From NCBI GenBank assembly GCA_020435415.1, contig JAGQZQ010000012.1, forward strand, positions 1 to 54,312: a stretch of 54,312 nucleotides of DNA, read 5' to 3'. The translations under genes and the position numbers were made by a program. A model generated the notes under the pieces. That model worked only from the letters and a program-made list of their open reading frames with translations, had not been told where the DNA came from and searched no databases. Positions 8,841 through 17,700 of the stretch are shown in pieces (the first letter of the stretch is position 1; each line of letters begins with the position of its first letter). Source of the stretch: Flavobacteriales bacterium (lineage in GTDB: Bacteria; Bacteroidota; Bacteroidia; JACJYZ01).

Positions 8841-9965
8841 TTAATCTCCCCCATGCACATGACATTTTCCATTGGGGCTGAATGTCATGTTCTTGCAACG
8901 GGTACCTGCCGCTGTAATGGCCAGGCATTGTACTGATACGTCGCGGCGTTCTTCATTTCCTGACAAGGGGGCCAATAAAAACTGATCCTGGTGAAAATGG
9001 CAGTAACCATTTACATTCCGTGTCTTTATCTTACAAGCGGTTCCCGTTCGGGTGATTCCTTTGCATACCATGAGACTGTCACCCTTCGCAATATCTTCTG
9101 TATCTATCTCAAGGATGCCTTTCCACTCCCATGTCCTTACATCACAGGTACGTTCTATCAATGCTTCCTGATCATCCCTGAGGCCAAAAAAGAAATCTAT
9201 TCCGGTAACCGCTTCTACGCTGTCTACAGGAATAGCCGTTGATATTAGCGGGACATCAGATTTTTCATTGTCCAGTAGAAAACCTATGGCTTTTAGTCCC
9301 GGCGTGCGATAATCCAATACCACTTTAAAGAATCGTTGAGGCACCGGTAGTTGCCCAGGCCCGATTACATCCATCTCATCAGAAAAAACCGGACCCGAAA
9401 CCACATAAAGGGAATCGTTGGACCTGGCCCATTCCGTTACCTGAGCTTCCAGCCGTTTCCATATACCGCGATTAAACGCGGGATCCTGCGGACTGATATT
9501 GGAATACAGAAACGATTCACTCATCGCCTGCTCTGACCATGCCATATTTGCCGCTGGTGCCAGGTGACCACGATCAAGGCCGCTTCCGAGGTAATCATCA
9601 TTGGTTGCAGTTCCACCGGGAACATCAGTATCTGCCCTGAAGTTAGCCACTCTTTCCACGGTTGCTTTGGTATGTTCAGCGGTTAACAGGTAGGAGACCC
9701 AGGCGCTTTGTCTTTGTGCCGGGTCAAATGATGCGATAAAAGCAAGGTGCTTAATCACCTGACGATTCGCATGTGATCTTTGATATAAAAGGCTATCTGC
9801 CTTGTCTGGCTTGAGAAGATATAATGGGTCTTCCTGGGGAAATGCCCATGACCGGTCACTATAAATAAGTATGGTATCCCCTTTGAGGGTAATCGCTTCC
9901 TGTTGTGCTGACACCCACAAAGGCGTAACGGCTGCAAATAGCCAACCGACAAATTTTTTGCACAT
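8841..9965 (-). CDS. Secreted DNA/RNA non-specific endonuclease with two C-terminal zinc knuckles
   Basis: A 374-residue protein. It has a signal peptide (cleavage near VSAQ, residue 20-21), then a beta-beta-alpha-metal NUC1-type nuclease domain (about 65-275) with the active-site DRGH at 131-134 and the downstream N-x9-N segment SNISPQDPAFN. Residues 301-325 and 347-371 are two copies of one motif, C-x9-C-x10-C-H-x-H, which looks like a zinc knuckle; I believe it corresponds to the Pfam family DUF5763. The enzyme would degrade extracellular or periplasmic nucleic acid. The knuckles may bind DNA or the cell surface, which is inference. A TAnnTTTG box lies 16 nt upstream of the start ATG. Confidence 0.9.
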   Translation of the reverse strand: MCKKFVGWLFAAVTPLWVSAQQEAITLKGDTILIYSDRSWAFPQEDPLYLLKPDKADSLLYQRSHANRQVIKHLAFIASFDPAQRQSAWVSYLLTAEHTKATVERVANFRADTDVPGGTATNDDYLGSGLDRGHLAPAANMAWSEQAMSESFLYSNISPQDPAFNRGIWKRLEAQVTEWARSNDSLYVVSGPVFSDEMDVIGPGQLPVPQRFFKVVLDYRTPGLKAIGFLLDNEKSDVPLISTAIPVDSVEAVTGIDFFFGLRDDQEALIERTCDVRTWEWKGILEIDTEDIAKGDSLMVCKGITRTGTACKIKTRNVNGYCHFHQDQFLLAPLSGNEERRDVSVQCLAITAAGTRCKNMTFSPNGKCHVHGGD

Positions 9966-9981
9966 GATTTTCCGTATGATT

Positions 9982-9989
9982 CAAATTTA
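9982..9989 (-). promoter_or_regulatory. -7 promoter box of the nuclease gene
   Basis: TAAATTTG on the minus strand matches the Bacteroidota -7 consensus TAnnTTTG, 16 nt before the ATG at 9965. No clear TTTG element is seen at the -33 position. Confidence 0.5.
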
Positions 9990-10042
9990 ACCCGAAGTTA
10001 ACAGAAGGGAGGTTGCCGAGCAACGGCGGTTGACTTAAATCA

Positions 10043-10966
10043 TCAGATCGTAATAATTGAAACGATTACACCAGATGCAAGACAAATGAATATCAAGACG
10101 ATATATAAAAGGAGAAGAATAAAAAATTTACCCAACGTATAACGAAGTGTACCGCCATAGACTACCTTCAGTGACCAAACTGCATACACCACATATGGAA
10201 GTGCCAGAATCAGATTCCAAACCCAGCCATTGATCTCAAAAACAAACCGGTTGACCACCGCAAGTACTGCCCCGTAGAAAAAGATGAATGCATGCAAATG
10301 CAAAGAGTATATCAGATGTTCTACATATAACCACCGCTTCTTTCGGTATACCCAAAACAACAGTAGTGCAAACATTGGCAGAACCACAAACATGGATATT
10401 GAAATACCGTGAAAAATTTGGTCCCCGATGGCCTCTTTACCCTGGTCGGACAACCGGTACATTCTTTTTACAATCCATTTATCAAACGAGGTAACCGCAC
10501 CAACGGAATCCATATACGCCTCCATTCCCTGCTTATCGACATCATATTGAAAGGCCATCATATCTTGATAAATCAATTCATGACCGCCAACTTCAAGAGA
10601 GATATGGGATTGCTTTCTAATTTCCTGCTTGTCCTTCCCGAAAAGTGGGTGATGCGAACGATTGATCACAAAAAAGAAGACAACAGAAATCAGAATATAC
10701 ATGCGTAAGGGTGGAATATATCTCACCCGCTTCCCGCTATTGTATGCTATCGTAAGAAAACCCGGCTTAAAGAACAGAGGCCGGAGGCTTCTGAAAAGCT
10801 TCGAATCAAATGTGAAGTAATCCCCCAGGAAGTCTTTGATGATTGTCCTTAGCGGAACCTTAACCGAATGGTTTTCCTGGCCACATGCCGGGCAGAATTC
10901 CCAATCAGACTGCAATGCCGCATCACAGTTGAGGCACTTATCATTCTTTCTCCGGTCACGTCGCAT
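10043..10966 (-). CDS. DUF3667 zinc-ribbon membrane protein
   Basis: A 307-residue protein when started at ATG 10966; the frame also allows a TTG two codons upstream. A zinc ribbon at the N-terminus has C11, C14, C25 and C28 and ends in CGQ. A conserved amphipathic stretch follows (DFLGDYFTFDSKLFRSLRPL, then PGF and GKRVRYIPPLR), then about five membrane helices. This is the layout of the DUF3667 family, common in Bacteroidota and of unknown function. The TAnnTTTG box 3 nt before the ATG would give an mRNA with no leader. It stands between the nuclease and a divergent M28 peptidase. Confidence 0.85.
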   Translation of the reverse strand: MRRDRRKNDKCLNCDAALQSDWEFCPACGQENHSVKVPLRTIIKDFLGDYFTFDSKLFRSLRPLFFKPGFLTIAYNSGKRVRYIPPLRMYILISVVFFFVINRSHHPLFGKDKQEIRKQSHISLEVGGHELIYQDMMAFQYDVDKQGMEAYMDSVGAVTSFDKWIVKRMYRLSDQGKEAIGDQIFHGISISMFVVLPMFALLLFWVYRKKRWLYVEHLIYSLHLHAFIFFYGAVLAVVNRFVFEINGWVWNLILALPYVVYAVWSLKVVYGGTLRYTLGKFFILLLLYIVLIFICLASGVIVSIITI

Positions 10967-10969
10967 ACT

Positions 10970-10977
10970 CAAATGTA
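10970..10977 (-). promoter_or_regulatory. -7 promoter box almost touching the DUF3667 start
   Basis: TACATTTG on the minus strand, 3 nt before ATG 10966. If used, transcription starts at or next to the A of the ATG (leaderless mRNA). No other in-frame ATG exists near the start of the zinc ribbon. Confidence 0.45.
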
Positions 10978-11034
10978 TAAAAAGAATAACCCGCTTTTAT
11001 TAATAAATTATCTTAGGCAAACATTCAACCCAAA

Positions 11035-11065
11035 CAATGCAATAGAAGAAAGTTCTATTGCATTG
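11035..11065. repeat. Perfect 13-bp inverted repeat in a divergent intergenic region
   Basis: CAATGCAATAGAA, a 5-nt spacer GAAAG, then TTCTATTGCATTG. Both arms match perfectly. It lies in the 239-bp gap between the divergent DUF3667 and M28 genes, where no transcription unit ends, so a terminator role is not expected. There is no T-run after either arm. It could be an operator, the hairpin of a small RNA, or a remnant of a palindromic repeat element. Confidence 0.6.
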
Positions 11066-11205
11066 CGAATAAGAAAATCAGGTCTTCTGCGAATTGTATG
11101 CATGGATGAAAAAAGTGATTTTCTATACGGGGTAACCCCAACTAACGCAGATAGTTCAGCTCCTTCTGAGCTTCCTACTGCATAAGTTGGGTTCAATATG
11201 TGAAT

Positions 11206-12489
11206 ATGAAAAGTTTGATTTACCAACTGGCGTGCTGGGGCTTTCTTTTGTTAAATTCTTCAAATGCACAAGACATCGGTTATGCCCGCACTGTACTGGA
11301 CACCCTATGCAGTCCATCCATGCATGGCAGAGGATATGTAAAAAATGGCGATCAGATTGCTTCGGATTTCATTGTATCTGAATTTAAGCGAATAGGCCTG
11401 AAGCCGGTTGACCGACGTTACTTCCAACCCTTCTCATTCCCCGTCAATACGTTTCCAGGAAAGATGCATTTAGCCCTTGACGACCGCCCTATGAAACCGG
11501 GAGAAGAGTTCATCATCAGCGCCGGATCACCAGGTATCAAAGGCACATATGATGTCGTGAATTGCTCTGAAGATGACATGTTGGAAAAGGATAAGTTCAT
11601 CAAGCTGGTGAAGAATGCCAAAGGAAAGTTCATTGTCGTTTCACCATCCAAACGCGTCATGATTCCGGATGAAACGAATACCATCAACGAGTGGAAGGCA
11701 TTCCTTATATATGCAGATGAAAACCCGGCAGCAGGAACAATCTTTATCACGTATGAAAAGCTTACATGGGATGCGTCGACAAAACTTCTGACCAAACCTT
11801 CATTCATCGTTTCCGCGGATTCTTCTTTCGGAGAAATTAAAACCATTACGACGGAAGTAGAAAACAAGTACCTGAAAAAATACACGAGTCGCAATGTGAT
11901 CGGGATGATCACAGGATCGGAAAAAGCTGATTCCTTCCTTGTATTTACCGCGCATTATGATCATTTGGGGCGCATGGGCGAGGAAACCTACTTTCCGGGA
12001 GCCAATGACAATGCCAGCGGGATTGCCATGTTGTTGAACCTTGCAAAACACTACTCTGAAAATCCACCCCGGTTCTCCATGCTATTCATTGCATTCAGCG
12101 GCGAGGAAGCCGGATTAGTGGGATCAAAACATTACACCGAACACCCGGTCATACCACTTCAAAAAATTCGATTTCTTCTAAACTTTGACATTTCCGGAAC
12201 AGGCGACGAAGGCATCCAGGTTGTTAACGGCTCCGTATTCAAACCATCCTTTGATCGGCTCACGTCCATGAACCTGGAAATGCAAACCCTTCAACAGGTA
12301 AAAATCCGGGGCACGGCATGCAACAGTGATCACTGTCCATTTTACGAAAAAGACGTACCCTGTTTTTTCATCTATACTTTGGGGGGAATCAAGGCCTATC
12401 ACGATGTTTGGGACAGATCGCAAACCTTGCCTTTCACCGAGTTTGAAAATTATTTTCGCCTTATGGTAGCATTTATAAATGGTTTTTAA
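11206..12489 (+). CDS. Secreted M28-family zinc aminopeptidase
   Basis: A 427-residue exported peptidase. The signal peptide (residues 1-21) ends in NSSNAQ. The di-zinc site is complete: HYDHLG (His and Asp), GANDNASG (bridging Asp), SGEEAGL (catalytic Glu and ligand Glu), NFDISG (Asp) and SDHCPF (His). The N-terminal part forms a PA-like or lid insertion around residues 70-220. It should remove N-terminal amino acids from peptides in the periplasm or outside. I chose ATG 11206; a GTG two codons earlier is possible. It works in the same direction as the DPP-IV and peptide transporters far downstream, but is not linked to them. Confidence 0.93.
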   Translation: MKSLIYQLACWGFLLLNSSNAQDIGYARTVLDTLCSPSMHGRGYVKNGDQIASDFIVSEFKRIGLKPVDRRYFQPFSFPVNTFPGKMHLALDDRPMKPGEEFIISAGSPGIKGTYDVVNCSEDDMLEKDKFIKLVKNAKGKFIVVSPSKRVMIPDETNTINEWKAFLIYADENPAAGTIFITYEKLTWDASTKLLTKPSFIVSADSSFGEIKTITTEVENKYLKKYTSRNVIGMITGSEKADSFLVFTAHYDHLGRMGEETYFPGANDNASGIAMLLNLAKHYSENPPRFSMLFIAFSGEEAGLVGSKHYTEHPVIPLQKIRFLLNFDISGTGDEGIQVVNGSVFKPSFDRLTSMNLEMQTLQQVKIRGTACNSDHCPFYEKDVPCFFIYTLGGIKAYHDVWDRSQTLPFTEFENYFRLMVAFINGF

Positions 12490-12619
12490 TGAAATTGCGC
12501 CCGTTATTGAACAGGGATGCAAATTGAAAAACTTCAACTTGCGAAAGACCAAATAAATTTCTAACTAGGGAACCCGAATACAATATCCGCCGTAGAAGGC
12601 GCCATAGAATATTGAGACA

Positions 12620-13249
12620 ATGGACATGATCAGGTACGGAGGCATTTGTTTGCTTTTAGTTATGTTATCCACCGGATGCCAGAAGGCAACCAATTACAAA
12701 CTGGTGGATAGAACAGAAAATTATACATCCATCAATGGAAGATGTACGGTAGAATACAACTACCCTGTGCTGGTCCAGTCCAGTGGCGATTCTGTCACCC
12801 TTGCGCTGACAGGCATCAAAGAAATATCCGACTTCGAAAGATTCATTCAACGTTTTAGCGAAGGGGATTCTAACCTAACGGTCCACGTTCAATACAAGAT
12901 TCTCCAACAAACGGATTCATTACTCTGCCTTGAGTACACCACACAAATGAAAGGTCACCAACGAAAAATCTTCCACAGCCTGACCTTGTCGCCTCTTACC
13001 TTAAAGCAATATGAATTGTCAGATTTCTTCAAAGGAGACTACATGTCTGTAATCAGTAGTCATGTTACCGCCTTTTGTGAGAAGAACAAGATATTCCTGA
13101 ATATGCGCCCTTACGAAGATGACCGGAGCGGTTACCATGTAAATTTCACGGTAACTGAAGACCACCTCATACTTTATGCAGGAGCAGAAGGTGATTTTCA
13201 TGGGTATTATAAGATCAACATTCCGTTGATCGCCTTTGAACTGAAATAG
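12620..13249 (+). CDS. Lipoprotein, possibly DUF3298/RsiV-like
   Basis: A 209-residue protein with a lipoprotein signal: hydrophobic residues 8-16, then LSTG-C with the lipidated Cys at position 20. The mature part has the pattern of proteins with a DUF4163-like half followed by a DUF3298-like half (VEYNYPVL..., then LTLKQYELSDFFKGDY, then NFTVTEDHLILYAG...IPLIAFELK). This layout is shared with RsiV-type proteins and some polysaccharide deacetylase companions. Function is unknown; it probably faces the periplasm. It ends one base before the stop codon of the convergent exonuclease III gene. Family assignment is from pattern memory and moderate. Confidence 0.7.
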   Translation: MDMIRYGGICLLLVMLSTGCQKATNYKLVDRTENYTSINGRCTVEYNYPVLVQSSGDSVTLALTGIKEISDFERFIQRFSEGDSNLTVHVQYKILQQTDSLLCLEYTTQMKGHQRKIFHSLTLSPLTLKQYELSDFFKGDYMSVISSHVTAFCEKNKIFLNMRPYEDDRSGYHVNFTVTEDHLILYAGAEGDFHGYYKINIPLIAFELK

Positions 13250-13250
13250 A

Positions 13251-14015
13251 TCAGAGTGCCAATCCAAGTGTGACCGGGCAATGATCTGACCCGGTGATAT
13301 TATTAAGAATATCGGCTTCACTTACTGAAGACTTGAGCGAATCACTTACCAGGAAATAATCAATCCTCCAACCAACATTTCTTTCCCTGGCTCCAAAACG
13401 AGCATTCCAAAAGCTATACTTCACCTCTTCAGGATGCTTAAACCGGTAAGTATCTACCCAACCCTGAGCAAGAAAAGACTCAAAGCCATCAATTTCATCC
13501 TGGGTATACCCTGATGTCTTATTGTAGTTTTCCTTGGGCCTGGCAAGGTCTATTGGTTGATGCGCCACATTAAAGTCCCCTCCTACAACAATGGGCTTAT
13601 GAGACTCCAGGTCCTTTAAGAATTTCAGAAAGGCAGCGTCCCAGGTTTTCCTGTATGGCAACCGTTTCATTTCCGATGATGAATTAGGCACATACACATT
13701 TACAACGTAAAAATCCGGCATTTCCAGGGTCACCACCCTGCCTTCTGTATCATGTTCCGGCACGCCAATACCATACCTGACATCAACCGCCTTATGCCGA
13801 CTTAATATGGCGGTTCCTGAGTAACCTTTCTTTTCTGCGGATGTACAATACAATTCATAATCCCCCACACCAAAAAGCGCCTCCCTTACCTGGTCGTCCT
13901 GCGCTTTGGTTTCCTGAATCAGCAACATATCTGCATTTAATTCATCCAACTGTTGCGCAAAATCCTTCTTCATTACGGCCCGAATGCCATTCACATTCCA
14001 CGATACGATATTCAT
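13251..14015 (-). CDS. xth: Exonuclease III (AP endonuclease)
   Basis: A 254-residue member of the exonuclease/endonuclease/phosphatase fold. It carries NIVSWNVNGIRA at the N-terminus, the metal Glu in LIQETKAQ, the VGGDFNVAH block (Asp and Asn), GWRIDYFLVS, and the terminal SDHCPV with the catalytic Asp-His. It incises abasic sites in base-excision repair and removes 3' blocks. Length is normal. The stop codon lies one base from the convergent lipoprotein gene, so transcripts probably overlap. A perfect -7 box at 14038-14045 precedes the start. Confidence 0.96.
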   Translation of the reverse strand: MNIVSWNVNGIRAVMKKDFAQQLDELNADMLLIQETKAQDDQVREALFGVGDYELYCTSAEKKGYSGTAILSRHKAVDVRYGIGVPEHDTEGRVVTLEMPDFYVVNVYVPNSSSEMKRLPYRKTWDAAFLKFLKDLESHKPIVVGGDFNVAHQPIDLARPKENYNKTSGYTQDEIDGFESFLAQGWVDTYRFKHPEEVKYSFWNARFGARERNVGWRIDYFLVSDSLKSSVSEADILNNITGSDHCPVTLGLAL

Positions 14016-14351
14016 GTTATGAAGATTTAAGTTCGCTCAAATATACCAGATTGATGATCACATAGTCCACCTTAAAACCCATCAATTGTGAACATAACGA
14101 GAAGGTCACATACAATAAATAGTAAGTAATAATTCATATTTTTTCACAATCATCTGAAATTGCACCAATAATTCCGAATATTATTTTTTTTACAACTAAT
14201 ATCTGATTTACAAGTATTTATAACTAAAATACATTTTATATTAAAGTAAAATTAATCCCAACTATATACATGATATTCTTCTTTTTCCGTCCTTTGCATT
14301 CGCGTAAAATCCAAAATCACATAATTGATATTTTAACACAAACGTATCGCT
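14016..14351. other. AT-rich divergent intergenic region, 336 bp
   Basis: This gap separates xth (-) from the T9SS gene pair (+). It is clearly richer in A and T than its surroundings, with long T and A runs. The only motif I can support is the minus-strand -7 box TATATTTG at 14038-14045 for xth. No good TAnnTTTG is seen on the plus strand for the secreted protein at 14352. I see no RNA gene or open frame of note. Confidence 0.6.
14038..14045 (-). promoter_or_regulatory. -7 promoter box of xth
   Basis: TATATTTG on the minus strand, 22 nt before ATG 14015, matches TAnnTTTG. Confidence 0.5.
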
Positions 14352-14744
14352 ATGAACAGGACCGGTAATCTTCCCAAGTTTTTAACAACATGTTTTGCGG
14401 CGGCGGCAATAACTATTGGAACCGCTGCGCATGCGCAGGACGGTTGGACTGAACTCGCTTCAGAAAACAACATTACCATCAGCGCCCAACTCCAGGAGTG
14501 CGGAGGTGCTTCTTTTTATGTGGTCCGCATAGAGAATAGCGGTGAAACACCCCTAAATGTCGGATACACCCTTACACTTGCTGATGCACCGGTCATCCCA
14601 CCTATCAGCGACAGCAGAATAGTTGACGGAGGCGCATCCGTGGAAGGTGAATGTGGCAACGCAGGCAATACCCTTACAGTCATGACATTCCCTACTGCCA
14701 ATACAATCGAAAAACTAACCGCAACTCTTTCGGTCTCAGAATAA
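14352..14744 (+). CDS. Small secreted protein of unknown function
   Basis: A 130-residue protein with a clear signal peptide: basic start, alanine-rich core, cleavage near AHAQ at residue 29. The mature part of about 100 residues is predicted all-beta. It contains two cysteines, one in QECGGASFYVVRI and one in VEGECGNAGN, which could form a disulfide. The segment VRIENSGETPLNVGYTL recalls an immunoglobulin-like fold. I do not recognise a family. It lies 20 nt upstream of the large T9SS protein and is very likely co-transcribed, so it may be an accessory or second surface component. No T9SS sorting domain is present on it. Confidence 0.75.
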   Translation: MNRTGNLPKFLTTCFAAAAITIGTAAHAQDGWTELASENNITISAQLQECGGASFYVVRIENSGETPLNVGYTLTLADAPVIPPISDSRIVDGGASVEGECGNAGNTLTVMTFPTANTIEKLTATLSVSE

Positions 14745-14764
14745 TTAAATCTCCTAACCATTTA

Positions 14765-17700
14765 ATGCGAATAGACATGAAGTACGGATACTGGTTAAAA
14801 AAAGCATTATTTACCCTGGCGTTTATGTGTACGCTGGGCCCTGTCGTGCACGCTCAACTACCGGACAGTAAGGGAAAAGATTTCTGGCTGGCATTTCCGC
14901 GTAACATCTACGCCGGAAACACCACCCTGTTCATCAGTTCAGGAGTTGCTACCAGCGGTACCGTTTCCGTTGCCGGCATCGGTTTCTCTCAGAACTTTAA
15001 CGTAACCCCGGGCGTTACCACAACCATCAATATTCCAACCTCCGTTGAAGTGCAAACCGCAAACGGAATTGAAAACAAGGGCATCCATGTGGTAGCCAAC
15101 GATGAAGTCACCGTTTACGGTCTCAACCAGGCATCTGCTACCACCGATGCTTATATGGGCCTTCCAACCGACATCCTGGGTACCGACTACCTGGTGAACT
15201 CCTATATCGGACTGAGCAATGGCGCATACCCTTCTCAATTATCCGTGGTTGGAACACAAGATGGAACCACCATCACTGTTACTCCCAAGGTAACTGCAGG
15301 CGGCCACGCTGCAGGTGTGCCATACAACGTGGTAATCAACCAGGGCCAGGTTTACCAATTGGGTGCCACTGGCGGTGGTGACCTCACAGGTAGCCGTGTG
15401 ACTTCTACTGCACCAGTGGCTGTTTATGGTAGTGTTGTTTGCGCTAACGTACCAACCAACTGTTTTGCATGTGACCACCTCATCGAACAGATCCCTCCTA
15501 TATCATCATGGGGTAAGAGTTTCGTATCCGCTCCTTTGGCCACCAGAACAGGCGGAGATATCTTCCGTTTCCTGGCTTCCGAGAACAGCACTTCGGTTAC
15601 CGTGAATGGTGCCAACGTAGCCACCTTGAATGCAGGTGACTATCACGAGATGCTGATCAACGGCAATGCCGTCATTGCAGCCAACAAGCCGATCCTGGTT
15701 ACACAATACTCCAGAGGATCAAGCTGCGACGGTGTTACTTCCGATCCCTTCATGATGATCATTCCTCCTTTCGAACAGTTTCTTGGCGAATACACCGTAG
15801 GTACTCCTTCCACAGGTTTCAGCGGTCACTACATCAACCTCGTGGTTCCGCAAGCTGCCATCGGTGACGTTAAGCTTGATGGCACTGTTGTTTCTGCAGG
15901 TTCTTTCTCTGTTATCGGCGCTTCCGGTTTCTGGGCGGCTCGTTTGCCAATCAGCGCAGGAACGCACACCGTAAGCAGTAACTATCCTGTGGGTGTTCAC
16001 ACTTACGGATTCGGCAGCTATGATTCTTACGGATATCCCGGCGGACAATCTTTGGCTCCTATCGGATTTATCAGCACACTTACGCTCGCTCCTGTAAACG
16101 GCGGCACTTCTCAGATCGGCACACAGCATTGTGTTGTCGGTACTGTGCTTGACCAATACAGCAATCCGGTTTCAGGCGTACGTGTTGACTTCGCCATCAG
16201 CGGTGCACATAGCCTGAGCGGTTTTGCCTTTACAGATGCCAATGGTGATGCCACCTATTGCTACAACGGTGCATATCCCGGATCGGATGTGATTGTTGCT
16301 ACAACCGGTGCACTGACCAGCAACCAGGCAAACAAATCCTGGACATGTGCTGACTTCTCTTTCACTTACACCTCCGCTGTTTGCGATAGCAGTAACACCA
16401 GCTCCATCACCTTCACAGGTGTACAAGGAGGCGTTGCACCTTACAGTTATTCTATCGATGGTGGAAGCAACTACAGCACTTCAGCTTCATTCACCGGAAT
16501 CGGTCTTGGTTCTTACAACCTGATTGTTAAGGATGCTGCCGGCTGTACTTCAAACGCCCAAAACACTACTTTGGCTGACACACAACTGCCACAGGCTGTT
16601 TGTCAGAACATTGTTGTGCAACTTGATGGCAACCACGAAGCTTCTATTTCAGCTGCTCAGGTTGACGGTGGAAGCACCGACAATTGCGGCATCGCAAATT
16701 TGAGCATCGATATTGTTTCTTTCAATTGTAACAATCTGGGTGACAACAACGTGACCCTGACTGTTACCGATGTGAATGGCAATCAAAGCACTTGTGTAGC
16801 TGTTGTTACTGTAAGAGACGACAACAACCCATGCTGTGCAGGTCCTGCAGCGGTTTGCCAAAACATTACCGTTTATTTGGATGCCAGCGGTCAGGCTTCC
16901 ATTACTGCAGGCGATGTAGATGGCGGCAGCACTGCCGATTGCGGATTGCAGTCTATGACTGTTACTCCTTCTGCATTTGACTGCAGCCAGGCCGGAACAA
17001 CCGTTCCCGTTATCCTGACAGTAACTGACATCAACAATGTAAGCGCAACCTGCACTGCTAACGTTACCGTAAATGATTCGGTTTCGCCTGTAGCTGCAAC
17101 CCAGGACATCACGGTTTACCTTGATGCTGCAGGAAATGCTGCCATCGTTGCCGCTGATTTAGATAATGGCTCCAGCGACGCTTGTGGCATCGCTTCTCTA
17201 TCTATCAGCAACAGCACATTCAATTGCGCTAATGTTGGTGCTAACACGATTGTACTGACTGCAACTGACAACAACGGAAACCAAAGTTCAAATACTTCTA
17301 CCGTTACCGTTATTGACAGCACTGCACCGGTTGTTATTCCTCAGAATATCACCGTATACCTGGATGCTGCCGGCAATGCAGCGATCACCGCTGCTGATGT
17401 AGATGGTGGTTCCAGCGATGCTTGCGGTCTTTCCTTGTCTATCAACAACAGCACTTTCAATTGCGGCAATGTTGGCGCAAACACTGTTGTGTTGACTGGA
17501 ACTGACAACAACGGAAACCAAAGTTCAAACACTTCTACCGTAACTGTTGTTGACAGCACTGCACCGGCAATCAGCTGCCCAGCGGACATCTACGTGGTTT
17601 CCACACCTACGGATTGCGATCCGGCCGTTACCTGGGATGCCCCACAAGCAAGCGACAATTGCTCATTCACAGTTTCAGGCTCACACAATAGCGGTGATGA

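Noticed and set aside
10868-11185. 105-residue plus-strand frame in the gap before the M28 gene
   Set aside because: It lies partly opposite the DUF3667 gene, contains the 13-bp palindrome, and shows no protein-like pattern or ribosome site.
14651-14764. Upstream start of the giant T9SS protein
   Set aside because: The extra codons overlap the small secreted protein and lack a signal peptide; ATG 14765 or 14777 gives a proper one.
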